From Flavivirga spongiicola (GTDB taxonomy: Bacteria > Bacteroidota > Bacteroidia > Flavobacteriales > Flavobacteriaceae), in assembly GCF_030540825.1 (NCBI RefSeq), contig NZ_JAUOEO010000002.1, positions 496,001 to 560,000 of the forward strand: a DNA stretch of 64,000 bases. The letters are read 5' to 3'. The position numbers were made by a program, and so were the translations under genes. The notes below the pieces were generated by a model. That model did no database searches. It had not been told where the DNA came from and worked only from the letters and a program-made list of their open reading frames with translations. Numbering within the stretch: position 1 is the first letter of the stretch; every line of letters begins with the position of its first letter. This document shows positions 45,035 to 53,553 of this stretch, piece by piece.

Positions 45035-45271
45035 ATGTCAAGAGTTTGTGAACTTACAGGAAAGAAGGCAATGGTTGGAAACAATGTTTCTCATGCATTA
45101 AACAGAACAAAGCGTAAATTTAATGCGAATTTGTTAAAGAAACGTTTTTACATTCCAGAAGAAGACAGTTGGATAACTTTAAAAGTTTCTGCATCTGCTT
45201 TAAAAACTATTAACAAAATAGGTATATCTGCGGCAATTAAGGATGCAAAATCTAAAGGATTTTTAAAATAA
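45035..45271 (+). CDS. rpmB: 50S ribosomal protein L28
   Basis: A 78-residue protein with [23 protein letters not shown] at the N-terminus, the L28 signature. First gene of the ribosomal unit; the spacer before the L33 gene carries a TTTCCGC-CTTT-GCGGAAA hairpin at 45291-45308. Confidence 0.95.
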   Translation: MSRVCELTGKKAMVGNNVSHALNRTKRKFNANLLKKRFYIPEEDSWITLKVSASALKTINKIGISAAIKDAKSKGFLK

Positions 45272-45327
45272 TAGCTGTACCAAGATAAGGTTTCCGCCTT
45301 TGCGGAAATGAAAAAATTATATTTACA

Positions 45328-45510
45328 ATGGCAAAGAAAGGCAACAGAATACAAGTGATTTTAGAATGTACTGAGCATAAAGAGTCTGGTCAACCAGGGA
45401 CTTCAAGATACATTACTACTAAGAATAAAAAGAATACGCCAGATAGAGTGGAGATTAAAAAATTTAATCCTATTCTTAAACGTATGACAGTTCATAAAGA
45501 GATAAAATAA
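45328..45510 (+). CDS. rpmG: 50S ribosomal protein L33
   Basis: A 60-residue protein with [15 protein letters not shown] and [17 protein letters not shown], typical of L33. Lacks the paired CxxC zinc motifs, so it is the zinc-independent form. Followed 6 bp later by the DUF4295 gene. Confidence 0.95.
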   Translation: MAKKGNRIQVILECTEHKESGQPGTSRYITTKNKKNTPDRVEIKKFNPILKRMTVHKEIK

Positions 45511-45516
45511 TAAGTC

Positions 45517-45669
45517 ATGGCAAAGAAATCAGTAGCATCATTACAAACGGGATCTAAAAGATTAACTAAAGCTATCAAAATGGTGAAGTCACCAAAAACT
45601 GGAGCTTATATGTTCGTAGAATCCATTATGAGTCCAGAACAAGTTAAAGACTTTTTTAGCAAAAACTAA
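45517..45669 (+). CDS. DUF4295-domain small basic protein
   Basis: A short frame with ATG at 45517 and TAA at 45667-45669 encodes 50 residues starting MAKKSVASLQTGSKRLTKAI. The sequence and the position right after L33 are those of DUF4295, a Bacteroidota-specific protein always found with L28 and L33 and thought to be ribosome-associated. Confidence 0.88.
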   Translation: MAKKSVASLQTGSKRLTKAIKMVKSPKTGAYMFVESIMSPEQVKDFFSKN

Positions 45670-45693
45670 AACAGTAATACTTCAAGATATTAT

Positions 45694-45727
45694 AAGCTGC
45701 TTTCTTTTTAGAAAGCAGCTTTTTTAT
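45694..45727 (+). terminator. Terminator of the L28-L33-DUF4295 operon
   Basis: AAGCTGCTTTC-TTTTTA-GAAAGCAGCTT then TTTTT. The spacer 45728-46096 beyond it holds one degenerate GTCATTCCC...GGAATCT repeat (about 45812-45876) and the ftsY promoter region, no gene. Confidence 0.85.
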
Positions 45728-46096
45728 GTTTATATTTGAGTTAAAAATAATTGAGGTTGTCTAAAAAGTAATATGTTTTGTGTACTTTTTAGCCTCTTAC
45801 CTTTAGAATTGTCATTCCCATGCCTGAGCTGAACTTGTTTCAGTAAAAATAGGAATCTACTGCCATAATTGCAGTAAAAATTTATGGTGTGAAATTTGAC
45901 ATGAATAGTTTGAATGTTACAGTAAGAAACGGGCTTTTATTCGTGATTTAATAATTTATAAAAAAGGCATCTTGATTTTTTATTTAGCCTTTTGTTAAAG
46001 CAGAAATACGAATATAAAAGTATGAAACTATAAGCTCTAATGTATAATAATATAAAATTGAGCTAAACAACTCAACAAAAAACAGTAAACAATAAT

Positions 46097-47050
46097 ATGA
46101 GTTTATTTAAAAAAATATTTTCTTCAGAAAAAAAAGAAACCTTAGATAAAGGTTTAGAAAAATCTAAATCGAGTTTTTTTGGAAAATTAAGTAAAGCCGT
46201 AGCAGGAAAATCTAAGGTAGACGATGAAGTTTTAGATAATCTTGAAGAAATATTAGTATCTAGTGATGTCGGTGTAAATACAACACTTAAAGTTATAGAA
46301 CGTATTGAAGAACGCGTTTCAAAAGATAAATATCTGGGAACAGAAGAACTTAATGTTATTCTTCGTGAAGAAATAGCAGGTTTATTAAGTGAAACAAATT
46401 TAGGAGAGGAAACAGATTTTATCATTCCGCAGGACAAAAAGCCTTATGTTATTATGGTTGTTGGTGTTAATGGAGTAGGTAAAACAACTACTATTGGTAA
46501 GTTAGCCTACCAATTCAAAAAACAAGGGTTAAAGGTGGTTCTTGGCGCTGCTGATACTTTTAGGGCGGCAGCGATAGATCAATTACAAGTTTGGGCAGAT
46601 AGAGTAGATGTGCCTCTAGTGAAACAATCAATGGGTAGTGATCCCGCATCCGTGGCTTTTGATACGTTAGAAAGTGCTGTTACACAAAATGCTGATGTGG
46701 TGATTATAGATACAGCTGGACGTTTGCATAATAAAGTAAATTTAATGAATGAGCTTACTAAAGTAAAACGTGTGATGCAAAAAGTGGTAGACGATACCCC
46801 TAATGACGTATTATTGGTTTTAGATGGTTCTACTGGTCAAAACGCATTCGAGCAAGCAAAACAATTTACAGCGGCAACAGAAGTAACATCACTAGCCGTT
46901 ACAAAACTAGACGGAACAGCAAAAGGAGGTGTCGTAATTGGTATATCAGACCAATTTAAAATTCCAGTAAAATATATAGGTGTAGGTGAAGGTATTGAAG
47001 ATTTACAGGTATTTAATAAATTTGAGTTTGTAGATTCGTTTTTTAAGTAA
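46097..47050 (+). CDS. ftsY: Signal recognition particle receptor FtsY
   Basis: A 317-residue protein: N-domain helices (1-100), then the SRP-type GTPase with GVNGVGKTTTIGKLA (G1), DTFRAAAIDQL, DTAGRLHNK (G3), TKLDGTAKGG (G4) and GVGEGIEDLQ (G5). Recruits ribosome-SRP complexes to the SecYEG translocon. Short N-terminal acidic region, as usual in this phylum. Confidence 0.95.
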   Translation: MSLFKKIFSSEKKETLDKGLEKSKSSFFGKLSKAVAGKSKVDDEVLDNLEEILVSSDVGVNTTLKVIERIEERVSKDKYLGTEELNVILREEIAGLLSETNLGEETDFIIPQDKKPYVIMVVGVNGVGKTTTIGKLAYQFKKQGLKVVLGAADTFRAAAIDQLQVWADRVDVPLVKQSMGSDPASVAFDTLESAVTQNADVVIIDTAGRLHNKVNLMNELTKVKRVMQKVVDDTPNDVLLVLDGSTGQNAFEQAKQFTAATEVTSLAVTKLDGTAKGGVVIGISDQFKIPVKYIGVGEGIEDLQVFNKFEFVDSFFK

Positions 47051-47109
47051 AATTTAGTGATTAAATTATTTTTTGTAACATAGTAACTACGACTAATTCT
47101 TGTCAAAAT

Positions 47110-47508
47110 ATGGTCAGTTTAAGTAAAAAGAACTTAGTTCCTTTTTTAGTACTTTGTTTGGCTATAACACAATTATGTTTATCGAAGTTCAATGGTATGA
47201 GTAATTGGAAATTAGGAGGTTATGGCATGTATTCTACGTACCATCCGACTAGTTATTCTGTGTGGATAGAAATTGATCAAGAAAGGTTAGAAGCAAAAGA
47301 AATAGACTATTTAAATTCAAATAATGGCTATAACCAATTGGTGAATGTTTGTACTTATTACCCAAGTAATTCAAATCTTAGAAAATTATCTGCTTTGATA
47401 CAAAATAAGGCGGGAAAGAGTAAAGTTGCTGTCGAAGTATGGAGGCCAAATTTTAATTCTATTACAAAAGAATATGGAAGAATAATGGTTAATAGCTATG
47501 AAGACTGA
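47110..47508 (+). CDS. Hypothetical protein with one N-terminal membrane helix
   Basis: A 132-residue protein with hydrophobic residues 9-27 (LVPFLVLCLAITQLCLSKF) and a mixed domain with FNGMSNWKLGGYGMYS and a cysteine in VNVCTYY. No family recognised. Its end overlaps the following gene by 11 bp, so the two products probably act together. Confidence 0.6.
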   Translation: MVSLSKKNLVPFLVLCLAITQLCLSKFNGMSNWKLGGYGMYSTYHPTSYSVWIEIDQERLEAKEIDYLNSNNGYNQLVNVCTYYPSNSNLRKLSALIQNKAGKSKVAVEVWRPNFNSITKEYGRIMVNSYED

Positions 47509-48358
47509 TATTAATAAGTTTTTAATTTTAGGTTATATCCTTCTATTATTTGTTAATTGCCTTGAGTTTAGATCAGGGTATATTTTATCACTTTCACAGC
47601 TGTTTTTAGGGCTTTTAGCTTTTTTACCAAGATTAAATTCGAATAATTCGTGGAATAATAATTTGTTACTTGCTATTGAGGTTTTATATGTTTTAAGCCT
47701 TATTTCTGGGGTATACTTACATTATTTTAGCTTACCTAACCATTTTTTCCTATTTATAACCATAACTTTAGTTTTGCTCATATCTAGGCAGCCAAGGCAT
47801 TTAAGTTATGTTGAAAATAATTTGCGCTGGGTTTTTATTATTTTAATGGGATTTGCCACAATACACAAGCTTATAGAGCCTACTTTTATAAATGGCGATT
47901 TTGCTGGTTATATGCTTATGAAAGGAAGTTTTTTTCACCATATTTTGGATAGTGGGTTATTTCCGGAAATTCAAAGTTCAATAGATGCCAATAATGCCAT
48001 TTTATCTGAATTAGAAAAAACGGATCCGGCTTTAGGAGACACGTTATTTTTAAACATTAAACACCTACCTCTGAATTTTTTAATTAAAGGACTAACCATT
48101 TTTATAATAGTAGCAGAATTATTACTTACCCTATTATTTATTTTTTTTCCAAGGAGAAAAAACACGCTACTTTTTCTTTTGATTTTCGTTTGTTCCATTA
48201 TGTTAGTAACTGTAGAACTCGAATTTCAAAGTACACTTTTATTTATGGGCTTTGTAATGTGTCCAGTTGTATTTTCAGGATTGAAAAAAGCTTATAAATA
48301 TACTTTTATTTTATTTGCCTTGTCAGCGATCTTAAATAACTTTAAGCATTTATTATAA
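47498..48358 (+). CDS. Multi-pass membrane protein of unknown function
   Basis: A 286-residue protein with about eight hydrophobic segments and a polar stretch with FINGDFAGYMLMKGSFFHH in a loop. Some resemblance to HTTM or DoxX-like membrane proteins, but not enough to assign. Translationally coupled to the gene at 47110. Confidence 0.6.
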   Translation: MKTDINKFLILGYILLLFVNCLEFRSGYILSLSQLFLGLLAFLPRLNSNNSWNNNLLLAIEVLYVLSLISGVYLHYFSLPNHFFLFITITLVLLISRQPRHLSYVENNLRWVFIILMGFATIHKLIEPTFINGDFAGYMLMKGSFFHHILDSGLFPEIQSSIDANNAILSELEKTDPALGDTLFLNIKHLPLNFLIKGLTIFIIVAELLLTLLFIFFPRRKNTLLFLLIFVCSIMLVTVELEFQSTLLFMGFVMCPVVFSGLKKAYKYTFILFALSAILNNFKHLL

Positions 48359-48440
48359 AGGTTTTATATGTTGAGCTGAATTATATATTATTTAAATAGT
48401 ACCATAAATTAAATGTATATTTAACTATAAATAATTAATA

Positions 48441-48869
48441 ATGAGTTATAATATTTACCATAATCTTCTAATAAAGTCATCTTCAAAGAATGTTTTTGAT
48501 GCAGTATCTAAACCAGAACATCTAAATAATTGGTGGACATTAAAATCTTCTGGAACTCCGAAATTAAATACAGAGTATAATTTAAACTTTACTGATGATT
48601 ACAATTGGTTCTGTAGAGTTTCTGAACTAAAAAGGAACACATCGATTCACTTTAAAATGACAGATGCTGATAAAGATTGGGCTCCCACAACCTTTGGGTT
48701 TGATTTAGAACCCAAAGATGGTGGTACATTACTTATGTTTAGTCATATTAATTGGGAAGGCGATGATCATCATTTCAAGCATTCCTCGTTCTGTTGGGCC
48801 ATGCTCCTTAATGGCTTAAAAAACTATCTTGAAAAAGGGAAAGTAATACCATTTGAAGAACGGAATTAA
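48441..48869 (+). CDS. SRPBCC-family (AHSA1-like) protein
   Basis: A 142-residue protein with the AHSA1/START-like pattern KSSSKNVFDAVSKPEHLNNWW and a C-terminal FCWAMLLNGLKNYLEKGK helix. Binds a hydrophobic ligand or assists a chaperone; specific role unknown. Confidence 0.85.
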   Translation: MSYNIYHNLLIKSSSKNVFDAVSKPEHLNNWWTLKSSGTPKLNTEYNLNFTDDYNWFCRVSELKRNTSIHFKMTDADKDWAPTTFGFDLEPKDGGTLLMFSHINWEGDDHHFKHSSFCWAMLLNGLKNYLEKGKVIPFEERN

Positions 48870-48909
48870 ATCATAAAATTAATTAGTATTTTTATTCAAA
48901 ATACTAATT

Positions 48910-50562
48910 ATGCGACTTTCTATTTTTATTGTACTAGCTATCTTTATCGTTTCTTGTAAAAACGTAAATAAAGAAACGTCTGTTAAAGATTCTGTAATTG
49001 TTGAAGACACAATAGAAACTACTGATAATTCTTTTAAAGATTTTAGAGAATTTAAGGTTTTAGATTCTAAATACATAGACAATAAAACACTGTGGAACAA
49101 TCTCAATAAAAATTTAGAGGGTTTTACAGATGAAAAATATAGTGCTTTAAAGCCTCTAATTTTAGAAGCAGATATTCCGACACTTCAACAACATATTCAA
49201 AATGGAGATCTGTCTTATGAATTGCTCACAAAATTCTATTTATATCGTATTAGAAAATTTGATAGGGATAATGATTTGTCATTAAATTCAGTGATTTCAT
49301 TAAACCCGGATATCATAACCGAAGCCAAACAAAAGGATATAGATTTAAGGAACAGAATGTTGAAGCATCCCATTTTCGGAATGCCAATTTTGTTAAAAGA
49401 TAACATTAATACCTTAGAGATGCCAACAACCGCAGGTGCTGTGGCTTTGCAAAATAATAGGACTGAAGATGCTTTTATTGTCACACAATTAAAAAATAAA
49501 GGCGCCCTAATTTTAGGAAAAGCAAATCTTAGTGAATGGGCTTATTTCTTTTGTGGCGATTGCCCTAGTGGTTACAGTGCTATTGGAGGGCAAACTTTAA
49601 ATCCGTATGGACGTAGAGCAATTGATACAGGAGGTTCCAGTTCTGGTAGTGGTGTTGCTGTAGCTGCTAATTTTTGTGCAGCAGCAGTAGGTAGTGAAAC
49701 AGCAGGTTCTATTTTATCACCAGCGAGTCAAAACGCAACAGTTGGTTTAAAACCGACAATAGGCTTACTAAGTAGAAGTGGTATTGTGCCTATTTCATCT
49801 ACTTTAGATACGCCTGGACCTATCACAAAAAATGTGACTGATAACGCTATATTGTTAGATGCTATGTTTGGGCAAGATACTGATGATGATAAGTCTATTT
49901 ACGCCATTTGGGAAGCAGGTTTTTATATTAATGATTTAGCAGAAAATGGTTTAAAAGGAAAACGTTTTGGGGCTGTTAAACCATTGTTAGATGACACTTT
50001 GTATGTTGATGCGATTAAAGTATTAAAGCAACAAGGCGCTGAAGTTTTAGAAATTGAAGCCGAAGAAATTGACCTTCCTAATTTCTTAAGATTACTAAAT
50101 TTAGACATGAAGAGAGATTTACCTAAGTATCTTTCTAAATACGCTGGCGATTCTGTACAAGTAAAATACATTGAAGATGTTATCGCATTCAATGAAAAGG
50201 ATTCTTTATTTACTATGCCCTATGGGCAAAAATTATTTAATGGCATAAAGGCAGATGAAGGAACGGACGATTTTCTAACCAAAATTAAAGATACCCTGCA
50301 TAATAATGGAAAAAAGTATTTTGATGTACCTATGGATGCCAACCAGCTAGATGGTTTTTTGTCTATTAATAATTATCATGCAGCATTTGCAGCAGTAGCA
50401 GAATACCCTGCTATTACAGTACCTATGGGGTATATGGAAAATGGAGCTCCAAAAGGACTCACTTTTATAGGAAGGCGTCTTCAGGAAAAGTTTTTATTAC
50501 AATGGGCTTTTGCTTTTGAGCAAGCTTCTAAAAAACGTGTGGCACCGGTAAACTATAAATAA
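48910..50562 (+). CDS. Amidase (amidase-signature family), lipoprotein
   Basis: A 550-residue protein: lipoprotein signal ending FIVSC (Cys16), then an amidase-signature domain with Lys163 (ILLKDNIN), the cis-Ser in DTGGSSSGSG (residues 240-248) and nucleophile Ser267 in SETAGSI. It hydrolyses an amide bond in the periplasm; substrate unknown. AS enzymes are usually cytosolic, so the lipid anchor is notable but not rare in Bacteroidota. Confidence 0.88.
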   Translation: MRLSIFIVLAIFIVSCKNVNKETSVKDSVIVEDTIETTDNSFKDFREFKVLDSKYIDNKTLWNNLNKNLEGFTDEKYSALKPLILEADIPTLQQHIQNGDLSYELLTKFYLYRIRKFDRDNDLSLNSVISLNPDIITEAKQKDIDLRNRMLKHPIFGMPILLKDNINTLEMPTTAGAVALQNNRTEDAFIVTQLKNKGALILGKANLSEWAYFFCGDCPSGYSAIGGQTLNPYGRRAIDTGGSSSGSGVAVAANFCAAAVGSETAGSILSPASQNATVGLKPTIGLLSRSGIVPISSTLDTPGPITKNVTDNAILLDAMFGQDTDDDKSIYAIWEAGFYINDLAENGLKGKRFGAVKPLLDDTLYVDAIKVLKQQGAEVLEIEAEEIDLPNFLRLLNLDMKRDLPKYLSKYAGDSVQVKYIEDVIAFNEKDSLFTMPYGQKLFNGIKADEGTDDFLTKIKDTLHNNGKKYFDVPMDANQLDGFLSINNYHAAFAAVAEYPAITVPMGYMENGAPKGLTFIGRRLQEKFLLQWAFAFEQASKKRVAPVNYK

Positions 50563-50723
50563 TACCAAATAAACTCCAAAATAATCGATTAAATCTGTTT
50601 CTATTTCCTCTATATTTCAACATAAAATAGAACCATAACTAAGGCTATGATTATATTTTCTATTTCATCTAAAGAAAATATAACTCAAATTTATTATCAA
50701 TCATCTTGAAATTCAATTGGTAT
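50562..50723. mobile_element. MITE-like element, family 2, copy B (162 bp)
   Basis: Bounded by ATACCAAATAAACTC and GAATTTCAATTGGTAT-type ends (imperfect inverted repeat) and the same length as copy A at 329-490. It overlaps the last base of the amidase stop codon and the end of the serine hydrolase gene, so the element supplies that gene's final codons and stop. Confidence 0.6.
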
Positions 50724-51807
50724 AGTAAATTAACTTATTTATTTCTTCCCAAAGGTCATTGTCAAAACTTGAGGGACCAAGTAATGATTCACCTGCATCG
50801 TCACCCATTCTAATGATAACAAGGTTTTGACTCGGGATAATGTACATTTTTTGGTCATTTTTCCCCAAACCCGCTATCAAATCATCAGGTGCATTTGGGA
50901 TTAGTTTCCCTTGAAATTCAGACGTTAACCCAGGACCTCTATAGCTGTCTTTTCCATTTAACCACCATAAATATCCATAAGCTTTATTAAGGTTTTGCGA
51001 GGCATTAGTCATGTCATTAAAATAGTTTTCATCATTTAAAATATTGATGCCGTTCCAAATACCTTTGTTTAAATTAAGTAAACCAAACCTAGCCATACTT
51101 CTGGCATTGCTATAGTATAATTTATAATATCCAAAAGGAATCCAGGCTCCTTGCATGCCAATTTTATTTTTTAATTTGGCATTGAAATAACTATTGAAAT
51201 CTGTGTTAACAGCTCCAGAAACTATATCGTGAAGTATGGTGTAGGTACCGTTATGGTAATACCAAAAGCTTCCAGGTTCATTTTTATAAATAAAACAATC
51301 TGGGTCCGTGCAATTATTATTAATTACTGTATAATCCAATCCGGTAGTCATAGTTAAATGGTTCCAAATAGTAATGTCTGATTCCTGTTCAGGTGTTAAG
51401 TTAGACCAACCGTTGTCTAAATAACCTTTTGAAGCATCGTTAATATTTAGAAACCCTTCATTTTGAGCGATGCCAGTAGTAAAAGCGACCAAGGTTTTTG
51501 CGGCAGAATTCCAAGCTAAATTAGAATTAGCATCTTCACCGTTACCATACCACTCCACAGCAATTTTTCCATTTTTTAAGATAAGAAAAGCTTTGGTGTT
51601 TTTGCTTTCCACATAGTCTAAAAGTGATTGTAGCACGGTTTCATTCCATTCTAATTCTTCAAGGCTTAAGGTTTCCCATATATTAGAATCTGTAGGAGGA
51701 AAATATAGGTCGTTAGATGTTTGAGGAATATCAGTAGCCGTATCATCAGAGGCACAACTAAAAAAAGAAATAATAACCAAAAATATGGAGTAGATCATCT
51801 TTTTCAT
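50713..51807 (-). CDS. Serine hydrolase (beta-lactamase class C family), lipoprotein
   Basis: The frame is open from 51912 inside a family 1 element. ATG at 51807 starts a lipoprotein signal (MKKMIYSIFLVIISFFSC, Cys18), leaving 364 residues. Catalytic motifs: SAAK (SxxK) in WNSAAKTLVAF and YHNGTY (YxN-like). Probably a DD-peptidase or esterase of the class C fold. Its last codons lie in the inverted-repeat end of the family 2 element. Confidence 0.85.
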   Translation of the reverse strand: MKKMIYSIFLVIISFFSCASDDTATDIPQTSNDLYFPPTDSNIWETLSLEELEWNETVLQSLLDYVESKNTKAFLILKNGKIAVEWYGNGEDANSNLAWNSAAKTLVAFTTGIAQNEGFLNINDASKGYLDNGWSNLTPEQESDITIWNHLTMTTGLDYTVINNNCTDPDCFIYKNEPGSFWYYHNGTYTILHDIVSGAVNTDFNSYFNAKLKNKIGMQGAWIPFGYYKLYYSNARSMARFGLLNLNKGIWNGINILNDENYFNDMTNASQNLNKAYGYLWWLNGKDSYRGPGLTSEFQGKLIPNAPDDLIAGLGKNDQKMYIIPSQNLVIIRMGDDAGESLLGPSSFDNDLWEEINKLIYYTN

Positions 51808-51859
51808 AACAAATAGGTTTTTATTTAAGACGGTTAAATATATAAAAGGTTTAGTTAAT

Positions 51860-52019
51860 GAAGTGATTTGAATTTTTTTGATTGAAGCGAAAAATAGTAG
51901 TTTTATTTCCAAATGAAGGCTTTTTTGAGCTGCATAGCATCGCTACGGAGTAATAAAAAGACAAAATGTGGAGGTAAAAGGACATTTTGTAGTCAATTAT
52001 AAAAAGTTTAAACCACTTC
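51860..52019. mobile_element. MITE-like element, family 1, copy 3 (160 bp)
   Basis: Starts GAAGTGATTTGAATTTTTTTGATTG and ends AAAAAGTTTAAACCACTTC; flanked on both sides by AAT (51857-51859 and 52020-52022), a 3-bp target duplication. It lies between the divergent serine hydrolase and RimO genes. Confidence 0.85.
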
Positions 52020-52068
52020 AATATCTAAAATTCAAGCCTAAAAGGGACTCTTGACAATTCATAGGTCA

Positions 52069-52102
52069 GGAATCATTTATCATAAATGATTCCGTATCTT
52101 TG
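52069..52102 (+). promoter_or_regulatory. RimO promoter with adjoining palindrome
   Basis: TATCTTTG at 52095-52102 is a perfect -7 box 20 bp before the preferred RimO start. Immediately upstream, GGAATCATTTAT-C-ATAAATGATTCC (52069-52093) is a perfect palindrome of 12-bp arms that covers the -10 to -35 region and could be an operator. Confidence 0.55.
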
Positions 52103-52121
52103 CGCCCTTATAAATATTTGT

Positions 52122-53426
52122 ATGCGCACAAAAACCCTTAAGAAGAATAAGATAAATGTAGTAACCCTAGGCTGTAGTAAAAATGTTTACGATAGCGAAG
52201 TGTTAATGGGGCAACTAAAAGCCAGTGGCAAAGATGTTGTTCATGAAGAAGAGGGGAATATTGTAGTTATTAATACCTGCGGATTTATTAATAATGCCAA
52301 GGAAGAAAGTGTGAATACGATCTTAGAGTTCATGCAAAAGAAGGAAGCAGGAGACGTGGATAAAGTCTTCGTTACGGGGTGTTTAAGTGAGCGGTATAAA
52401 CCAGACTTGCAAAAGGAAATTCCTAATGTAGATGCCTATTTTGGCACCACAGAACTACCTCATTTACTTAAGGCTTTAGGAGCCGATTATAAGCACGAAC
52501 TCATAGGAGAGCGTTTAACAACGACACCTAAGAATTACGCTTATTTAAAGATTGCTGAAGGCTGCGACAGGCCCTGTAGTTTTTGTGCCATTCCTATCAT
52601 GCGAGGAAAGCATAAAAGTACGCCCATTGAAGACATTGTTGTAGAAGCTGAAAAACTAGCAGCAAAAGGTGTTAAAGAACTTATTTTAATAGCTCAAGAT
52701 TTAACCTATTATGGTTTAGATTTATATAAAAAAAGAAATTTAGCAGAGTTATTAGAAGCTTTAGTAAAAGTTGAAGGTGTAGAATGGATCCGCTTGCATT
52801 ATGCATTTCCAACAGGCTTTCCAATGGATGTTTTAGAGGTTATGAATCGGGAATCTAAAATTTGTAATTATTTAGATATTCCGTTGCAGCATATTTCAGA
52901 TGCTATTTTAAAAAGTATGCGCCGAGGTACCACTAAAGAAAAAACCACCAAGTTACTTAAAGAATTTAGGGCTACAGTTCCTGATATGACTATTAGAACA
53001 ACGCTTATCGTTGGATATCCTGGTGAGACAGAAGAAGACTTTCAAACATTAAAACAATGGGTTACAGATATGCGTTTTGAGCGCTTGGGTTGCTTTACAT
53101 ATTCCCATGAAGAAAATACGCATGCTTATAATTTAGAAGATGATGTTCCTGAAGATGTAAAAATTGAACGCGCTAACCAGATTATGGAAGTGCAATCGCA
53201 GATTTCATGGGAACTCAATCAAGAGAAAATAGATAAAACTTTTAAAGTAGTTATTGATAGAAAAGAGGGCAACTATTTTATTGGACGTACGGAATATGAT
53301 TCACCAGATGTTGATAACGAAGTATTGATTGACGCTACTAAAACCTATTTAAAAACAGGAGAATTTACTACTGTAAAAATTACTGAAGCTGAAGATTTTG
53401 ATTTGTATGGGGAGGTTGTAAATTAG
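52122..53426 (+). CDS. rimO: Ribosomal protein S12 methylthiotransferase RimO
   Basis: The frame opens at 52086, but that ATG lies upstream of the -7 box; ATG at 52122 (MRTKTLKKNKINVVTLGCSKNVYDSE) is the real start, giving 434 residues. UPF0004 domain (GCSKN, NTCGFI, GCLSERY), radical SAM CxxxCxxC in GCDRPCSFCAIP and C-terminal TRAM domain. Adds a methylthio group to an aspartate of S12. Confidence 0.93.
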   Translation: MRTKTLKKNKINVVTLGCSKNVYDSEVLMGQLKASGKDVVHEEEGNIVVINTCGFINNAKEESVNTILEFMQKKEAGDVDKVFVTGCLSERYKPDLQKEIPNVDAYFGTTELPHLLKALGADYKHELIGERLTTTPKNYAYLKIAEGCDRPCSFCAIPIMRGKHKSTPIEDIVVEAEKLAAKGVKELILIAQDLTYYGLDLYKKRNLAELLEALVKVEGVEWIRLHYAFPTGFPMDVLEVMNRESKICNYLDIPLQHISDAILKSMRRGTTKEKTTKLLKEFRATVPDMTIRTTLIVGYPGETEEDFQTLKQWVTDMRFERLGCFTYSHEENTHAYNLEDDVPEDVKIERANQIMEVQSQISWELNQEKIDKTFKVVIDRKEGNYFIGRTEYDSPDVDNEVLIDATKTYLKTGEFTTVKITEAEDFDLYGEVVN

Positions 53427-53464
53427 TTGTTAGTTGTTAGTTGTTAGTTGTTAGTTGTTAGTTG
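53423..53464. repeat. (TTAGTTG)6 heptanucleotide tandem repeat
   Basis: Six perfect units start within the RimO stop codon region (TAG at 53424-53426). Slippage would not change the protein because the stop is in the first unit. Confidence 0.9.
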
Positions 53465-53486
53465 TTGGTTACGGTTTGGTCAATAA

Positions 53487-53517
53487 AAAAATCCCAACAG
53501 TAATCTGTTAGGATTTT
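53487..53517. terminator. Terminator between rimO and secA
   Basis: AAAATCCCAACAG-TAAT-CTGTTAGGATTTT, a stem with one mismatch, followed by T runs for the minus strand. Serves the convergent genes. Confidence 0.75.
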
Positions 53518-53553
53518 AATATTATTAGATTCCTGTTTTTACAGAAATTTGAT

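Noticed and set aside
51808..51912. N-terminal extension of the serine hydrolase (35 residues)
   Set aside because: It runs into a family 1 element and would bury the lipoprotein signal that starts at 51807.
52086..52121. Upstream ATG of rimO
   Set aside because: It overlaps the -7 promoter box TATCTTTG at 52095-52102, so it would not be transcribed; ATG at 52122 matches the family.
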